Assembly: GCA_963711035.1 (NCBI GenBank) | Contig: CAVQCN010000003.1 | Span: forward strand, 558,001-622,000 | DNA length: 64,000 bases | DNA from: WHTK01 sp963711035 | GTDB taxonomy: Bacteria; Chloroflexota; Dehalococcoidia; DSTF01; WHTK01 | Direction of reading: 5' to 3' | Shown: positions 26,936-34,821 of the stretch, piece after piece | Numbering within the stretch: the stretch's first letter is position 1 | How the letters are laid out: each line of letters starts with the position of its first letter | The notes under the pieces: model-generated | Told to the model about the DNA's origin: nothing | Database searches by the model: none | What the model saw: the letters and a program-made list of their open reading frames with translations, nothing else | Position numbers and translations under genes: made by a program

Positions 26936-28261
26936 CTGGCAAAGGACTCCGTCACCCTGGACGTGGGCGGCCGCGAGGTCGTCATCACCAATCCGGACAA
27001 GGTCTTCTTCCCGCAGAAGGGCTACACCAAGCTGGACCTGGCGCGCTACTACGTGGCTGTCGCCGACGCGGCGCTGCGTGGCGTCTACCGGCGGCCGTCT
27101 GTGCTCAAGCGCTTCCCGAACGGCGCCGAGGCGGAGCCGTTCTTCCAGAAGCGCGCACCGGCCAGCCGGCCCGACTGGGTTACCACCGCTCGCGTCAGCT
27201 TCCCCAGCGGCCGCCACGCCGACCTCATGGTCTGTGACGAGCCCGCCGACATCATCTGGTCCGTCAACCTCGGTTGCATCGATCTCAACCCGTGGCCGGT
27301 GCGTGAACCGGACCTCGACCACCCGGATGAGCTGCGCATCGACCTGGACCCAACACCGGAAGCGGGCTTTGACGTGGTCAAGCAGGTGGCGCTGGTCGCC
27401 AACGAGGTCCTGACTGACCTGGGCTATCGCGGCTTTCCCAAGACCTCCGGCTCGCGCGGCATCCACATCAACGTCCGCATCGAGCCCAAGTGGGGCTTCC
27501 CGGACGTACGCCGCTGCGCGCTGGCACTGGCGCGTGAGATCGAGCGCCGCGCGCCGGAGATCGCAACGTCGGCGTGGTGGAAGGAGGAGCGGCACGGCGT
27601 CTTCATTGACTACAACCAGAATGCGCGCGACCGCACCGTCGCGTCGGCGTATTCGGTACGCCCCACTCCGGAGGCGCGCGTCTCCTGCCCCGTCGAGTGG
27701 GACGAGCTGCCCGGTGTCGAGCTCGCCGACTTCACGATCGAGACGGTGCCGCCGCGCCTCGCGCAGCGGGGCGATTCTGCCCGAGCCATCGACGACGTCA
27801 GCTACTCGTTGGAGCCGCTGCTCCAGCTCGTGCGAGAGCAGGAGGAGCAAGGCCTCGGCGACGCGCCCTGGCCGCCGCATTTCCCCAAGGGCGAGGACGA
27901 GCCAGCGCGCGTGCAGCCCAGCCGCGCGCGAAAGCAAGGTGAGCCGCCGGCGAAAGGTAGTTCCCGCCGGCAGCCTATTCACCCGCTTATCACGGTGGCA
28001 AAGGCAGAGAACAAGCAGGACGCCCTGGATGGCCTGGAGAGATGGAAGACGCGCCACCCGGAGGCGGCGGCGCTACTCAACCCTTCCGATGTCCTCGTCG
28101 ATTCGATGCGCGGTCGGTCCTCGACCTGGACACGCATTCGCGTCAACCTGCGCCACGTCCCTGAAGCTGAGCGGCCGGCTGAGGAGCCTCCGGACCCCGA
28201 CTACGACCCCTGGGCAGGACTGTCGCCGGAAGTGCGGGGCCACCGGATAAAGCACGGTTAG
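26936..28261 (+). CDS. Stand-alone LigD-type DNA polymerase/primase
   Basis: An archaeo-eukaryotic primase-type polymerase like the POL domain of LigD, which fills ends during non-homologous end joining. The core covers about residues 1-290: LDVGGREVVITNPDKVFFP, LRIDLDPTPE (metal-binding Asp pair), TSGSRGIHINVRI (His) and VFIDYNQNARDRT (third Asp). An extra C-terminal part (about 340-440) contains a charged helix and SSTWTRIRVNLRHVP. CTG 26936 lies 6 bases after GAGGAGG and gives the family-typical N-terminus (AKDSVTLDVGG); GTG 26858 would overlap the HD-GYP gene by 26 bases. The ligase is encoded convergently 0.7 kb away. Confidence 0.88.
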   Translation: MAKDSVTLDVGGREVVITNPDKVFFPQKGYTKLDLARYYVAVADAALRGVYRRPSVLKRFPNGAEAEPFFQKRAPASRPDWVTTARVSFPSGRHADLMVCDEPADIIWSVNLGCIDLNPWPVREPDLDHPDELRIDLDPTPEAGFDVVKQVALVANEVLTDLGYRGFPKTSGSRGIHINVRIEPKWGFPDVRRCALALAREIERRAPEIATSAWWKEERHGVFIDYNQNARDRTVASAYSVRPTPEARVSCPVEWDELPGVELADFTIETVPPRLAQRGDSARAIDDVSYSLEPLLQLVREQEEQGLGDAPWPPHFPKGEDEPARVQPSRARKQGEPPAKGSSRRQPIHPLITVAKAENKQDALDGLERWKTRHPEAAALLNPSDVLVDSMRGRSSTWTRIRVNLRHVPEAERPAEEPPDPDYDPWAGLSPEVRGHRIKHG

Positions 28262-28329
28262 CAACATTCTCTAGCGAGAAGCTTTCGATTGTCCGATGAG
28301 AGGACAGGTCCAAAGCTCAGGACATCGGT

Positions 28330-28947
28330 TCAGGCCTCTATCTCGCCCTGACCGGCTCCTAGCGGCACCATACCGATCAGGTCCCAGGGGGCATTCTCAC
28401 GGTGCTCCGGCTGCTGCCAGACCGCGAGATCGTGCACCTCGAAGGTGGCTGACATGCCTTCCGCCTGGTGCGCCAGACGCGTTGCTTCCTGTGGCGGCAA
28501 GCCGGTCGTGAGCGTGAGGTGGGGTTGATATTCGGCCTCGGCAGGCAGCTGTGGCGGTTGGGCTACGAGCGGCGCCAGGTAGCGCAGCAGGAGCTCTCGC
28601 AGCCCCATCAGTCCGGCGATGCCCGGCTGGCCGGGATCGGCGGTCAGCATGACGATGTCGAGGTTCTCTTTGCCCCAGTACGGCCCCTGCACGATCTGGC
28701 TCAGGTGTACTTCGAAGGGCTCGAAGTGCACGCAGGCGTCGGCGATGGCGCGCCGTACGTCTTCGGCCGTATGGCCGCTTTCGAAGACGAGGATGGTGAC
28801 GTGCGAGGCCACTGGGTCCGTGCTGGCGCCGTGCACGCTTTCGCTCCATGCCGCGATCGCGTCGTGCATGTCGGCGGGCAACAGGGCCGCGATGCTGAAG
28901 GCGGTTGGCCTCTCGTCGCGCGGTTGTCCGCTCTGCTCAGCTGCCAA
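28330..28947 (-). CDS. 2H phosphoesterase (2'-5' RNA ligase-like)
   Basis: A 205-residue protein with the two HxTx motifs of the 2H superfamily: SHVTILVFE (about residue 48) and PHLTLTTGLP (about residue 141). The halves form a bilobed fold. Known members cut cyclic phosphates or reversibly join RNA 2'-5' ends; the native reaction is not predictable. ATG 28947 lies inside the end of the upstream DNA ligase gene (11-base overlap), so the two are coupled and may act together in nucleic acid repair. Confidence 0.85.
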   Translation of the reverse strand: MAAEQSGQPRDERPTAFSIAALLPADMHDAIAAWSESVHGASTDPVASHVTILVFESGHTAEDVRRAIADACVHFEPFEVHLSQIVQGPYWGKENLDIVMLTADPGQPGIAGLMGLRELLLRYLAPLVAQPPQLPAEAEYQPHLTLTTGLPPQEATRLAHQAEGMSATFEVHDLAVWQQPEHRENAPWDLIGMVPLGAGQGEIEA

Positions 28948-30011
28948 AGACTTGCCTCAACTCGTATGGGGCCGTCGTGGCGATCTGGTCGAAGCCGCAC
29001 TCGCGCGGTGGCTTGTCGATGCGCCAGCGCTGGAACGTCGCGGCATGCCGGAAACGATTGCCCTGCAGGTAATCGAACGTTACCTCGCAGACCAGCTCGG
29101 GGCGCAGGCGCACCCAGCTCATGTCGCGGCCGCCCGTCCAGCGGCTCGGCTCGCCGGGCGTACGGCCGCGGCCGAAGCCCTCGTTGCCGTCGTCCGAAAC
29201 GTAGGGCCGCAGCTTTTCGACCAGGTCGCGCTTCTCCTGGGCCTTGAAGCTCGACGTGTGGCCGACGTGATGCAGCGCTCCGGCACAATCGTAGAGGCCG
29301 AGCAGCAGGGAGCCGACGGAGCGCCCTTCCTCGCCGCGGTTCCAGCGGAAGCCGCCGACCACGCAATCGGCCGTGCGCAGGTGCTTGACCTTGATCCAGG
29401 CGCGCTGTCCCGGCCGGTACGGCTCGGCGCGTAGCTTGGCCACGACGCCGTCGAGGCCGGCGCCCTCGAAGCGCTCGAACCAGTCCTGCGCCAGATCGCG
29501 GTCCTCCGTTGCGGGTGTGAGGAAAACGGGCGGCTCCACACCCGCGAGGAGGTGCTGCAGCTGCTCACGTCGCCGGACCTGGGCCTGGGCCCGCAGATCG
29601 GCGCCGTCCGTGGCGAGGAGGTCGAAGGCGACGAAGCACGCGGGCGTGGTCTGCGACAGCATCGCGAATACGAGATTCGGCCGGGTGGATGCGCATCTGC
29701 AGCGCGTCGAAGTCGAGGCCATGCGGTGTGGCGATGACGATCTCGCCGTCGAGCACGACAGGGCCCGGCAACACGCGAGCGAGGCCGCTTTCGAGCTCGG
29801 GGAAATAGCGGGCCAACGGCTTCAGGTCGCGGCTCTGCAGGTAGACGTGGTCGCCGTCGAAGAAGACCAGGGCGCGAAAGCCGTCCCATTTCGGCTCGTA
29901 GGTCCACTCTTCGCCAGCCGGGATTTGCGGCGCTGCCTTGGCCAGCATGTGTGGCAAGGGCGGCTGAAAGGGGAGGGCAAGCGTCGGTGCCGGGGACGGC
30001 TTACTCGTCAT
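28937..30011 (-). CDS. ATP-dependent DNA ligase (LigC/LigD ligase type), frameshifted
   Basis: The adenylation motif KWDG (in YEPKWDGFRALVFF) holds the AMP-accepting Lys about residue 41; VVLDGEIV is motif III and GVVAK and WIKVKH are motifs IV and V. The OB-fold part contains FDYLQGNRFRHAATFQRWR. The frame from ATG 30011 goes off after HPAESRIR; removing one G near 29665 joins it to MLSQTTPACFVAFDLLA and gives 357 residues, a normal length for LigC-type enzymes. GTG 30041 is an alternative start. It probably cooperates with the polymerase at 26936 in end joining. No ku gene lies in the window. Confidence 0.9.
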
Positions 30012-30215
30012 AAGTGCTGATCGTGTCTGGGCCAGGGCCACAAACGAGTGGTTGTGAAATCTGTCGCTATTTCTAGAGTCTCGGCCTGCTCAGGCAATGG
30101 CTCGAGGATAAAGGGCATCGTATCATGACAATATTGCCTTGCCGTATTCGGACAGTACGACGGCGCCTATTATTGATTCCAACTGCGATAGAAAACGCAC
30201 ATCACTGAGGAGAAG

Positions 30216-31226
30216 ATGCAGGACAGCGAAATTTACGATCTGACGATTATCGGTGCGGGCCCCACAGGACTCTTTAGCTCGTTCTACGCGGGACTGCGGG
30301 GAATGAGAACAAAGATCATCGACTCGCTGCCGGACGTCGGAGGACAGCTCACCGTCCTGTACCCGGAGAAGTACATCTACGACGTGCCGGGCTTCCCCAA
30401 GATCCTGGCCAAAGACCTGGTGCCGCAGCTCGTGGAGCAGTGCCGGTTGTTCGAACCCACGTACGTCATGGAGGAGCGAGTCGAGACGCTGACGCGCGCC
30501 ACCGTGGCGGGCGAAGAGGTCTGGCGGCTTGGCAGTCACAACAACAACGCCCACTTCAGCCGCACGGTGCTCATCACCGCCGGCATCGGCGCTTTCGCGC
30601 CGAACAAGCTGGACCGCCCCGGTGTGGACGAATTCGAGAACAACGGCGTCTTCTACTTCGTCAAGGACAAGCGGCCTTTCCGCAACAAGAAGATCCTCAT
30701 CGTTGGCGGCGGTGACACCGCCATCGACTGGTGTCTGAACCTCAAAGACTGGGCGTCGAGCATCGAGCTCATCCACCGCCGTGACGAGTTCCGCGCCCAC
30801 GAGTCGAGTCTCACCCAGGTGCGCGAGTCGGGCATCCCGATGCACACGTTCTGGGAGCTGAAGCGCGTCTACGGTGAAGGCCGTATCCAGGGCGCCACCA
30901 TCTACAACAACAAGACGGGCGAAGAGCGCGAGCTGGAAGTCGACATCGTCCTGATTACGATCGGCTTCAAGGCTTCGATGGGCCCGATCGAGGGCTGGGG
31001 CCTCACTCAGGCGGACGTGCGGCATCTGCAGGTGGACGGCTTCATGGGTACGAACCTGCCCGGCGTCTTCGCGGCGGGCGATATTGCCTCCGTTGAGGGC
31101 GGCGAGCCGTTGAACCTGATCGTCACCGGCTTCGCGCAGGGCGCTATCGCCGCCAACGCGGCGAAGCGCTACATCGATCCGAAGTCGCGCCTCTTCCCCG
31201 GCCACTCTTCGGAGCTGCGTCTGTAG
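30216..31226 (+). CDS. Ferredoxin--NADP+ reductase, thioredoxin reductase-like
   Basis: A 336-residue flavoprotein with the two Rossmann domains of the TrxB family: FAD-binding IIGAGPTGLFSSFYAG near residue 10 and NADP-binding ILIVGGGDTAIDW near residue 165; the C-terminal GVFAAGDIA contacts FAD. The CxxC redox pair of thioredoxin reductase is absent, which identifies the YumC/ONFR-type ferredoxin-NADP reductase. GAGGAG lies 5 bases before ATG 30216. It is probably monocistronic. A ferredoxin gene at 56793 could encode a partner. Confidence 0.92.
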   Translation: MQDSEIYDLTIIGAGPTGLFSSFYAGLRGMRTKIIDSLPDVGGQLTVLYPEKYIYDVPGFPKILAKDLVPQLVEQCRLFEPTYVMEERVETLTRATVAGEEVWRLGSHNNNAHFSRTVLITAGIGAFAPNKLDRPGVDEFENNGVFYFVKDKRPFRNKKILIVGGGDTAIDWCLNLKDWASSIELIHRRDEFRAHESSLTQVRESGIPMHTFWELKRVYGEGRIQGATIYNNKTGEERELEVDIVLITIGFKASMGPIEGWGLTQADVRHLQVDGFMGTNLPGVFAAGDIASVEGGEPLNLIVTGFAQGAIAANAAKRYIDPKSRLFPGHSSELRL

Positions 31227-31246
31227 CCGCGGCTCGCGGCGCGGAG

Positions 31247-31519
31247 TCAGGACCGCGAGGCGACCCACAGGTAGGACAGCCCGAAGCCGAACGCCATCGC
31301 GACGATGACGACGATCCAGTCCTGGATCTGCGACGAATCAATCGCCATCCTGATCAGCCCTGCGGCGATGAGACCGGGGAACACGCCGACGATCACGGAG
31401 ACACCGAGGAGGATCAGCCGGCCGGGCAGCTTCTCCGTATCGATCTTCTCCATGCCCATGTAGCGGAGCAGTGCGATCAGGAACGAGCGGACGGGGGCAA
31501 GGATTCGGGACGTGTTCAC
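31247..31519 (-). CDS. Small membrane protein with two helices
   Basis: From GTG 31519 the product has about 90 residues. Two hydrophobic segments (LPGRLILLGVSVIVGVFPGL and DWIVVIVAMAFGFGLSYLW) suggest two membrane passes, with a positive N-terminus (ILAPVRSFLIALLRYMG) that may lie along the membrane. No family is recognised. GAGG lies 4 bases before the GTG. It converges on the ferredoxin reductase and is divergent from the tRNA gene. Confidence 0.6.
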   Translation of the reverse strand: MNTSRILAPVRSFLIALLRYMGMEKIDTEKLPGRLILLGVSVIVGVFPGLIAAGLIRMAIDSSQIQDWIVVIVAMAFGFGLSYLWVASRS

Positions 31520-31572
31520 TGGACCTCGCTGACAGGCGACGCGCCGAGGTACACGGCTGAGGCGCACCCCTA

Positions 31573-31581
31573 TGCTACGAT
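31573..31581 (+). promoter_or_regulatory. Extended -10 of the tRNA gene
   Basis: TGC-TACGAT ends 8 bases before the mature 5' end of the tRNA, leaving almost no 5' leader. No -35 match. Confidence 0.5.
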
Positions 31582-31589
31582 TCGCGGGA

Positions 31590-31665
31590 GGGCCCGTAGC
31601 TCAGTGGTTAGAGCGGGCGGCTCATAACCGCTTGGTCGCAGGTTCGAACCCTGCCGGGCCCACCA
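31590..31665 (+). tRNA. tRNA with CAU anticodon, probably tRNA-Ile2
   Basis: The cloverleaf is complete: acceptor GGGCCCG/CGGGCCC, D arm GCTC...GAGC, anticodon arm GGCGG-CTCATAA-CCGCT, variable loop TGGTCG, T arm GCAGG-TTCGAAC-CCTGC, and an encoded CCA. The anticodon is CAU. The anticodon stem lacks the three G-C pairs of initiator tRNA. D loop AGTGGTTA, the CGCTTGGTCG stretch and C4-G69 with C5-G68 resemble E. coli tRNA-Ile2, the TilS substrate, more than elongator Met. Confidence 0.9.
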
Positions 31666-31718
31666 CTTACTCTGTCGAGATTCGCATCTCGCTGCTCTCT
31701 CAGTCTAGTGAAAGCTCC

Positions 31719-32252
31719 TCAGCGTGCGATGCCGCCCTGGCTGTTCGGCGTTGCCGTCGGAGTGTTGGCAGCGTTGTTGCCGCCGGGGACAAGGTGACAT
31801 TCAACTTCGGTCGCAGTGCTAGCGGTCTGTTTCTGGACTAATTCATAACCCTCTGGGCAGAGGAGGGGCGCGGTCGGTGTTGCAGCCACATTGACATTGG
31901 CCGCAACGCAGACTCCAAAGAGTGCACCACTGCGCCAGTACACGATGCCTGACTCGCAGACACTTCCAATCTGGAAATACTCGTTGGTGAGTACAACCGG
32001 TGTCGATGTCGGGCTCGTCGTTACGGAAGGCTCTGCCGTTTCCGTGGCGGTTGGTGTAGCTGTTCTCGTTCCGCCTTCTGCTTGCGTCGCAGAAGGAGTC
32101 GGCGAGATAGACACTTGAACCGAGGCTGGCCTTTGCGAGTCGTTCGCGGTGTTCGCCTGGCCTATGACGTATCCCACCGCGCCAGCCGTAAGGAGGCTGA
32201 GTATCGCGAGCGTGCCTACGAGAACGGCTTTGAAGTCGAGTGTTCTGTTCAA
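31719..32252 (-). CDS. Membrane-anchored Ser/Thr/Pro-rich protein
   Basis: A 177-residue protein of unknown function. One N-terminal membrane segment (about 10-31, VLVGTLAILSLLTAGAVGYV) acts as signal anchor. A long Ser/Thr/Pro linker follows (about 35-85, repeats such as TATPTATET), then a small domain with four Cys (SVCESGIVYW, FGVCVAAN, LLCPEGYE, EVECHL) that could form two disulfides outside the cell, and another Thr/Pro/Asn tail. Composition suggests a surface protein. No neighbour gives a clue. Confidence 0.6.
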   Translation of the reverse strand: MNRTLDFKAVLVGTLAILSLLTAGAVGYVIGQANTANDSQRPASVQVSISPTPSATQAEGGTRTATPTATETAEPSVTTSPTSTPVVLTNEYFQIGSVCESGIVYWRSGALFGVCVAANVNVAATPTAPLLCPEGYELVQKQTASTATEVECHLVPGGNNAANTPTATPNSQGGIAR

Positions 32253-32347
32253 CTTCAGGTGAGTCTCGCAGACGGCTGTCGGCCTGTCATCCCGTTGCGA
32301 TCATCTTCCCCGGACTCACCGTGCGGCCACGCCACCGCGCCAATGGC

Positions 32348-33157
32348 CTAGAAGAGCGCCATCTCCAGTTGCCTCTGGTACTTCTTCGCCAGCGGGTCGT
32401 CGTCGCCGAGGAGCGTGAACAGCGCCAGGCAGGCGCGGCGGGCGCCGTCGTCGTCCAGCTTGCGGTTTACGCGTACAACGTTGACCAGCTTCCCAAACGC
32501 GTCCTCGAAGCGCTGCTGCGACACGAGTTCGGCGGCCTCAAGATAGGCCGGTGCACCGGGTTCCTCTGCCAGTCTCTGCGGCTCCTGTCGCACGGCCGAG
32601 AGGTGGGCGAGGGTCTTCACCGCTTCGTGAATCCTGATCGGCTCCGTGTCCCTGAGGTTGGCGCCTTCGAGGACCTTCAGCGCCTGCTGCGGGTCCGTCG
32701 TGGCCAGCGCCAGCGCCGTCAGCGACCGGGCGGTGGCGTTTTCGGGCTCTTTATCGAGGACGGAGCGCAGCAGCGTGAGCGCCGTCTCGGGATCTTGTCG
32801 CAGCGTGGCGCGCGCTTCTTCGATCGTGTCGGCGTTCTCGCTGGGCAGCGCGTTGTCGAGCCAACTGCGCACCTGGGGTTCAGGCAGGGCGCCGATAAAC
32901 TCGTCGACGACCTCTCCGTTGGAAAAGAGTTTGACGGCGGGGATGCTCATGATCGAGTAGCGCTGCGAGACGGCTGGGTTCTCGTCCGTGTTGAGCTTGG
33001 CCAGCTCCCAGCGGTCCGACTCCGCATCCAGCTTCTCCAGCACGGGACCCAGCATGCGACAGGGTCCGCACCAGGGCGCCCAGAAGTCGACGAGCACCGG
33101 CTTTTCGTAGCTTCGAGCTAGAACCTCCTGCTCGAAGTCGCGCACTTCAGTTGCCAT
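32348..33157 (-). CDS. CnoX-like thioredoxin with TPR-like C-terminus
   Basis: A 269-residue protein: thioredoxin domain (1-108) with active site WAPWCGPCRM and cis-Pro SIPAVKLF, followed by a helical region (about 115-269) of TPR-like repeats (EARATLRQDPETALTLLRSV, ARSLTALALATTDPQQALKV). This matches CnoX (YbbN), a chaperedoxin that protects proteins from oxidation and hands them to GroEL. Unlike E. coli CnoX (SxxC), both active-site Cys are present, so redox activity is likely. It is divergent from the GGDEF-like gene. Confidence 0.9.
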   Translation of the reverse strand: MATEVRDFEQEVLARSYEKPVLVDFWAPWCGPCRMLGPVLEKLDAESDRWELAKLNTDENPAVSQRYSIMSIPAVKLFSNGEVVDEFIGALPEPQVRSWLDNALPSENADTIEEARATLRQDPETALTLLRSVLDKEPENATARSLTALALATTDPQQALKVLEGANLRDTEPIRIHEAVKTLAHLSAVRQEPQRLAEEPGAPAYLEAAELVSQQRFEDAFGKLVNVVRVNRKLDDDGARRACLALFTLLGDDDPLAKKYQRQLEMALF

Positions 33158-33292
33158 ACGAAGAACTCCTCACCAGGACGGGACGTCCGCGCAGATTGAA
33201 TGCTCTAATTTTGCCCCGCAGAGGCGGAAAAACGAAAGGATTGCTGCGGAAAAGCCGATTCTTATAGTGATCATAGAGATCATAAACTGCCA

Positions 33293-34024
33293 ATGAACAC
33301 AGACCGCGAGCACTCCCAGTCCCGCCGGCGGATGTCCCTGTTGATACCCGTCAATCTGATCATGATTGCCGCGGCAGCTACGATCGTTCTGACGAGCGCC
33401 CCTCAGGAAGCATTTCTGCCGTTGTTCATCGTCGGCGGGCTGATCAACGTGACCCTGGTCCGGGATGTGATGAAGGTCGATTTCAGCCCGGCCGTCGAAC
33501 CGGCGCGTCGCAATATCGAGGCCTTCCTGCGTTTCGACCGCAATCGCCAGGGTACGATCCGCGATGAGACGACCGGCCTCTGCACGCGCTGGTACCTGGA
33601 GTACCGGCTCGACGAGGAGGCAGCGCGTTGCAGACGCTACAACCACTCGATGTCGGTGGTCGTGTTGCGCACCGGTATCCTCGACCTCGCCAGTTTTTCA
33701 ACCGACGAGTGGCAAGTACGGTCTACCGAAGCGGCGCGCCGCGCGGCGTCCATCGTACGTAACGTCGATCTGAGTGCGGCCCTGACGCCTTTCGAGTTTG
33801 CCATTTGCCTGGTCCATTGCGACCGCGCCGGCGCGCAACGTGCCGTCGAGCGTCTGACGATGGAGCTGAGCGACTACAACTGCGAGGCCGGCATATCGAT
33901 CTATCCCGACGACGGCCTCGATCCTTCCGCCATGATCGAGGTGGCGCGGACGCGGATGATGCCCTGGCCTTACGAGGCGCCGTCAATCAGCCGGCGTGAG
34001 GCCGAAGAAGCCGATGCGGCGTAG
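33293..34024 (+). CDS. Membrane protein with degenerate GGDEF domain
   Basis: A 243-residue protein. Two membrane helices (about 15-37 and 42-56) are followed by a domain that starts like a diguanylate cyclase (RDETTGLCTRWYLEYRLDEE, RCRRYNHSMSVVVLRT), but the GGDEF signature is lost: the corresponding strand reads ALTPFEFAICLVH, and the Asp in the metal-binding strand is absent. It is therefore probably not a cyclase. It may bind GTP or c-di-GMP, or be structural. ATG 33293; the 3' end overlaps the convergent neighbour by 42 bases. Confidence 0.75.
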   Translation: MNTDREHSQSRRRMSLLIPVNLIMIAAAATIVLTSAPQEAFLPLFIVGGLINVTLVRDVMKVDFSPAVEPARRNIEAFLRFDRNRQGTIRDETTGLCTRWYLEYRLDEEAARCRRYNHSMSVVVLRTGILDLASFSTDEWQVRSTEAARRAASIVRNVDLSAALTPFEFAICLVHCDRAGAQRAVERLTMELSDYNCEAGISIYPDDGLDPSAMIEVARTRMMPWPYEAPSISRREAEEADAA

Positions 34025-34765
34025 CTCCCGCAGACCGCGCATGTGCGTTTTGCCGAAGAGGTAGCCCCCCGGCAGCTCGACCACTTCATCGACGATGCGG
34101 CGTACCGGCAGCGGGTTTGGCGAATCCGAGTACGTGAGCTTCAGCACCTGCAGCCCCGGGTCCTCCACGGCTTCTGCCGGCTCGCTTCGGAAGGGGAAGA
34201 GGCGCACGGTGTTAGGGGGCGCGTCCGACTGTACACGATAGGAAGGCCAGCCCAGCTTGCTGGTCGCCCACGACCAGGCATTGTCTTCGAAGACGTTGTC
34301 ACCAGAATTGGTGGCGGCCTCGAAGGTCTTGCCAAGCCAGGGCAGGTAGATGCGCGTCATCCACTCGAAGAACGGGTCGGAGAGCAAGCCCGTGGAGATG
34401 CCGATCATCTCGCCGTTGAAGCGTCCCTCCGGCCGCGGCAGCCGCCCAAGGCGGAAGATACGCCCCAGGATTTCGAGGGCAGTGTGGCGGTCACGGTCGA
34501 GGCGGGCACGGGCGAAGCGCACCTCCCGCAACGAGCCCTCGCGCAGGTAGCGCTCCTGCAGGTCCGTCAGCGGGATCGATTCGCCCTCGACCTCGTCGAG
34601 CGTCGCGGCGATGTCCCTGAGGTAGGTCTCGACGTCGTCCGGCGTGGCGCTGAAAGGCACCGGTTCCTGCTCGCGCAGCTGGTTGATGCGCGCGGTAATC
34701 CTGGCGACGTCTGTTTCCGTGGCTATGACCGTCTCCCCCAGTCCAAGTCCCGACAACGACCACAA
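33983..34765 (-). CDS. Unknown 260-residue protein
   Basis: Not recognised. It begins with a helical segment (VARITARINQLREQ), then TLDEVEGESIPLTDLQERYL, a central FFEWMTRIYLPWLGKTF region and a beta-rich C-terminal part (GLQVLKLTYSDSPN, IVDEVVELPGGYLFGK). It looks soluble. The starts TTG 34765 and TTG 34756 lack a clear ribosome binding site. It overlaps the end of the degenerate GGDEF gene tail-to-tail by 42 bases, which is unusual here. Codon use looks coding, and no antisense alternative is convincing. Confidence 0.6.
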   Translation of the reverse strand: MWSLSGLGLGETVIATETDVARITARINQLREQEPVPFSATPDDVETYLRDIAATLDEVEGESIPLTDLQERYLREGSLREVRFARARLDRDRHTALEILGRIFRLGRLPRPEGRFNGEMIGISTGLLSDPFFEWMTRIYLPWLGKTFEAATNSGDNVFEDNAWSWATSKLGWPSYRVQSDAPPNTVRLFPFRSEPAEAVEDPGLQVLKLTYSDSPNPLPVRRIVDEVVELPGGYLFGKTHMRGLRELRRIGFFGLTPAD

Positions 34766-34821
34766 CAGATCATAGCGCAGAGATGCCGTATTGCCTCTGC
34801 GCTATGGGGTACGCGTCTGGC

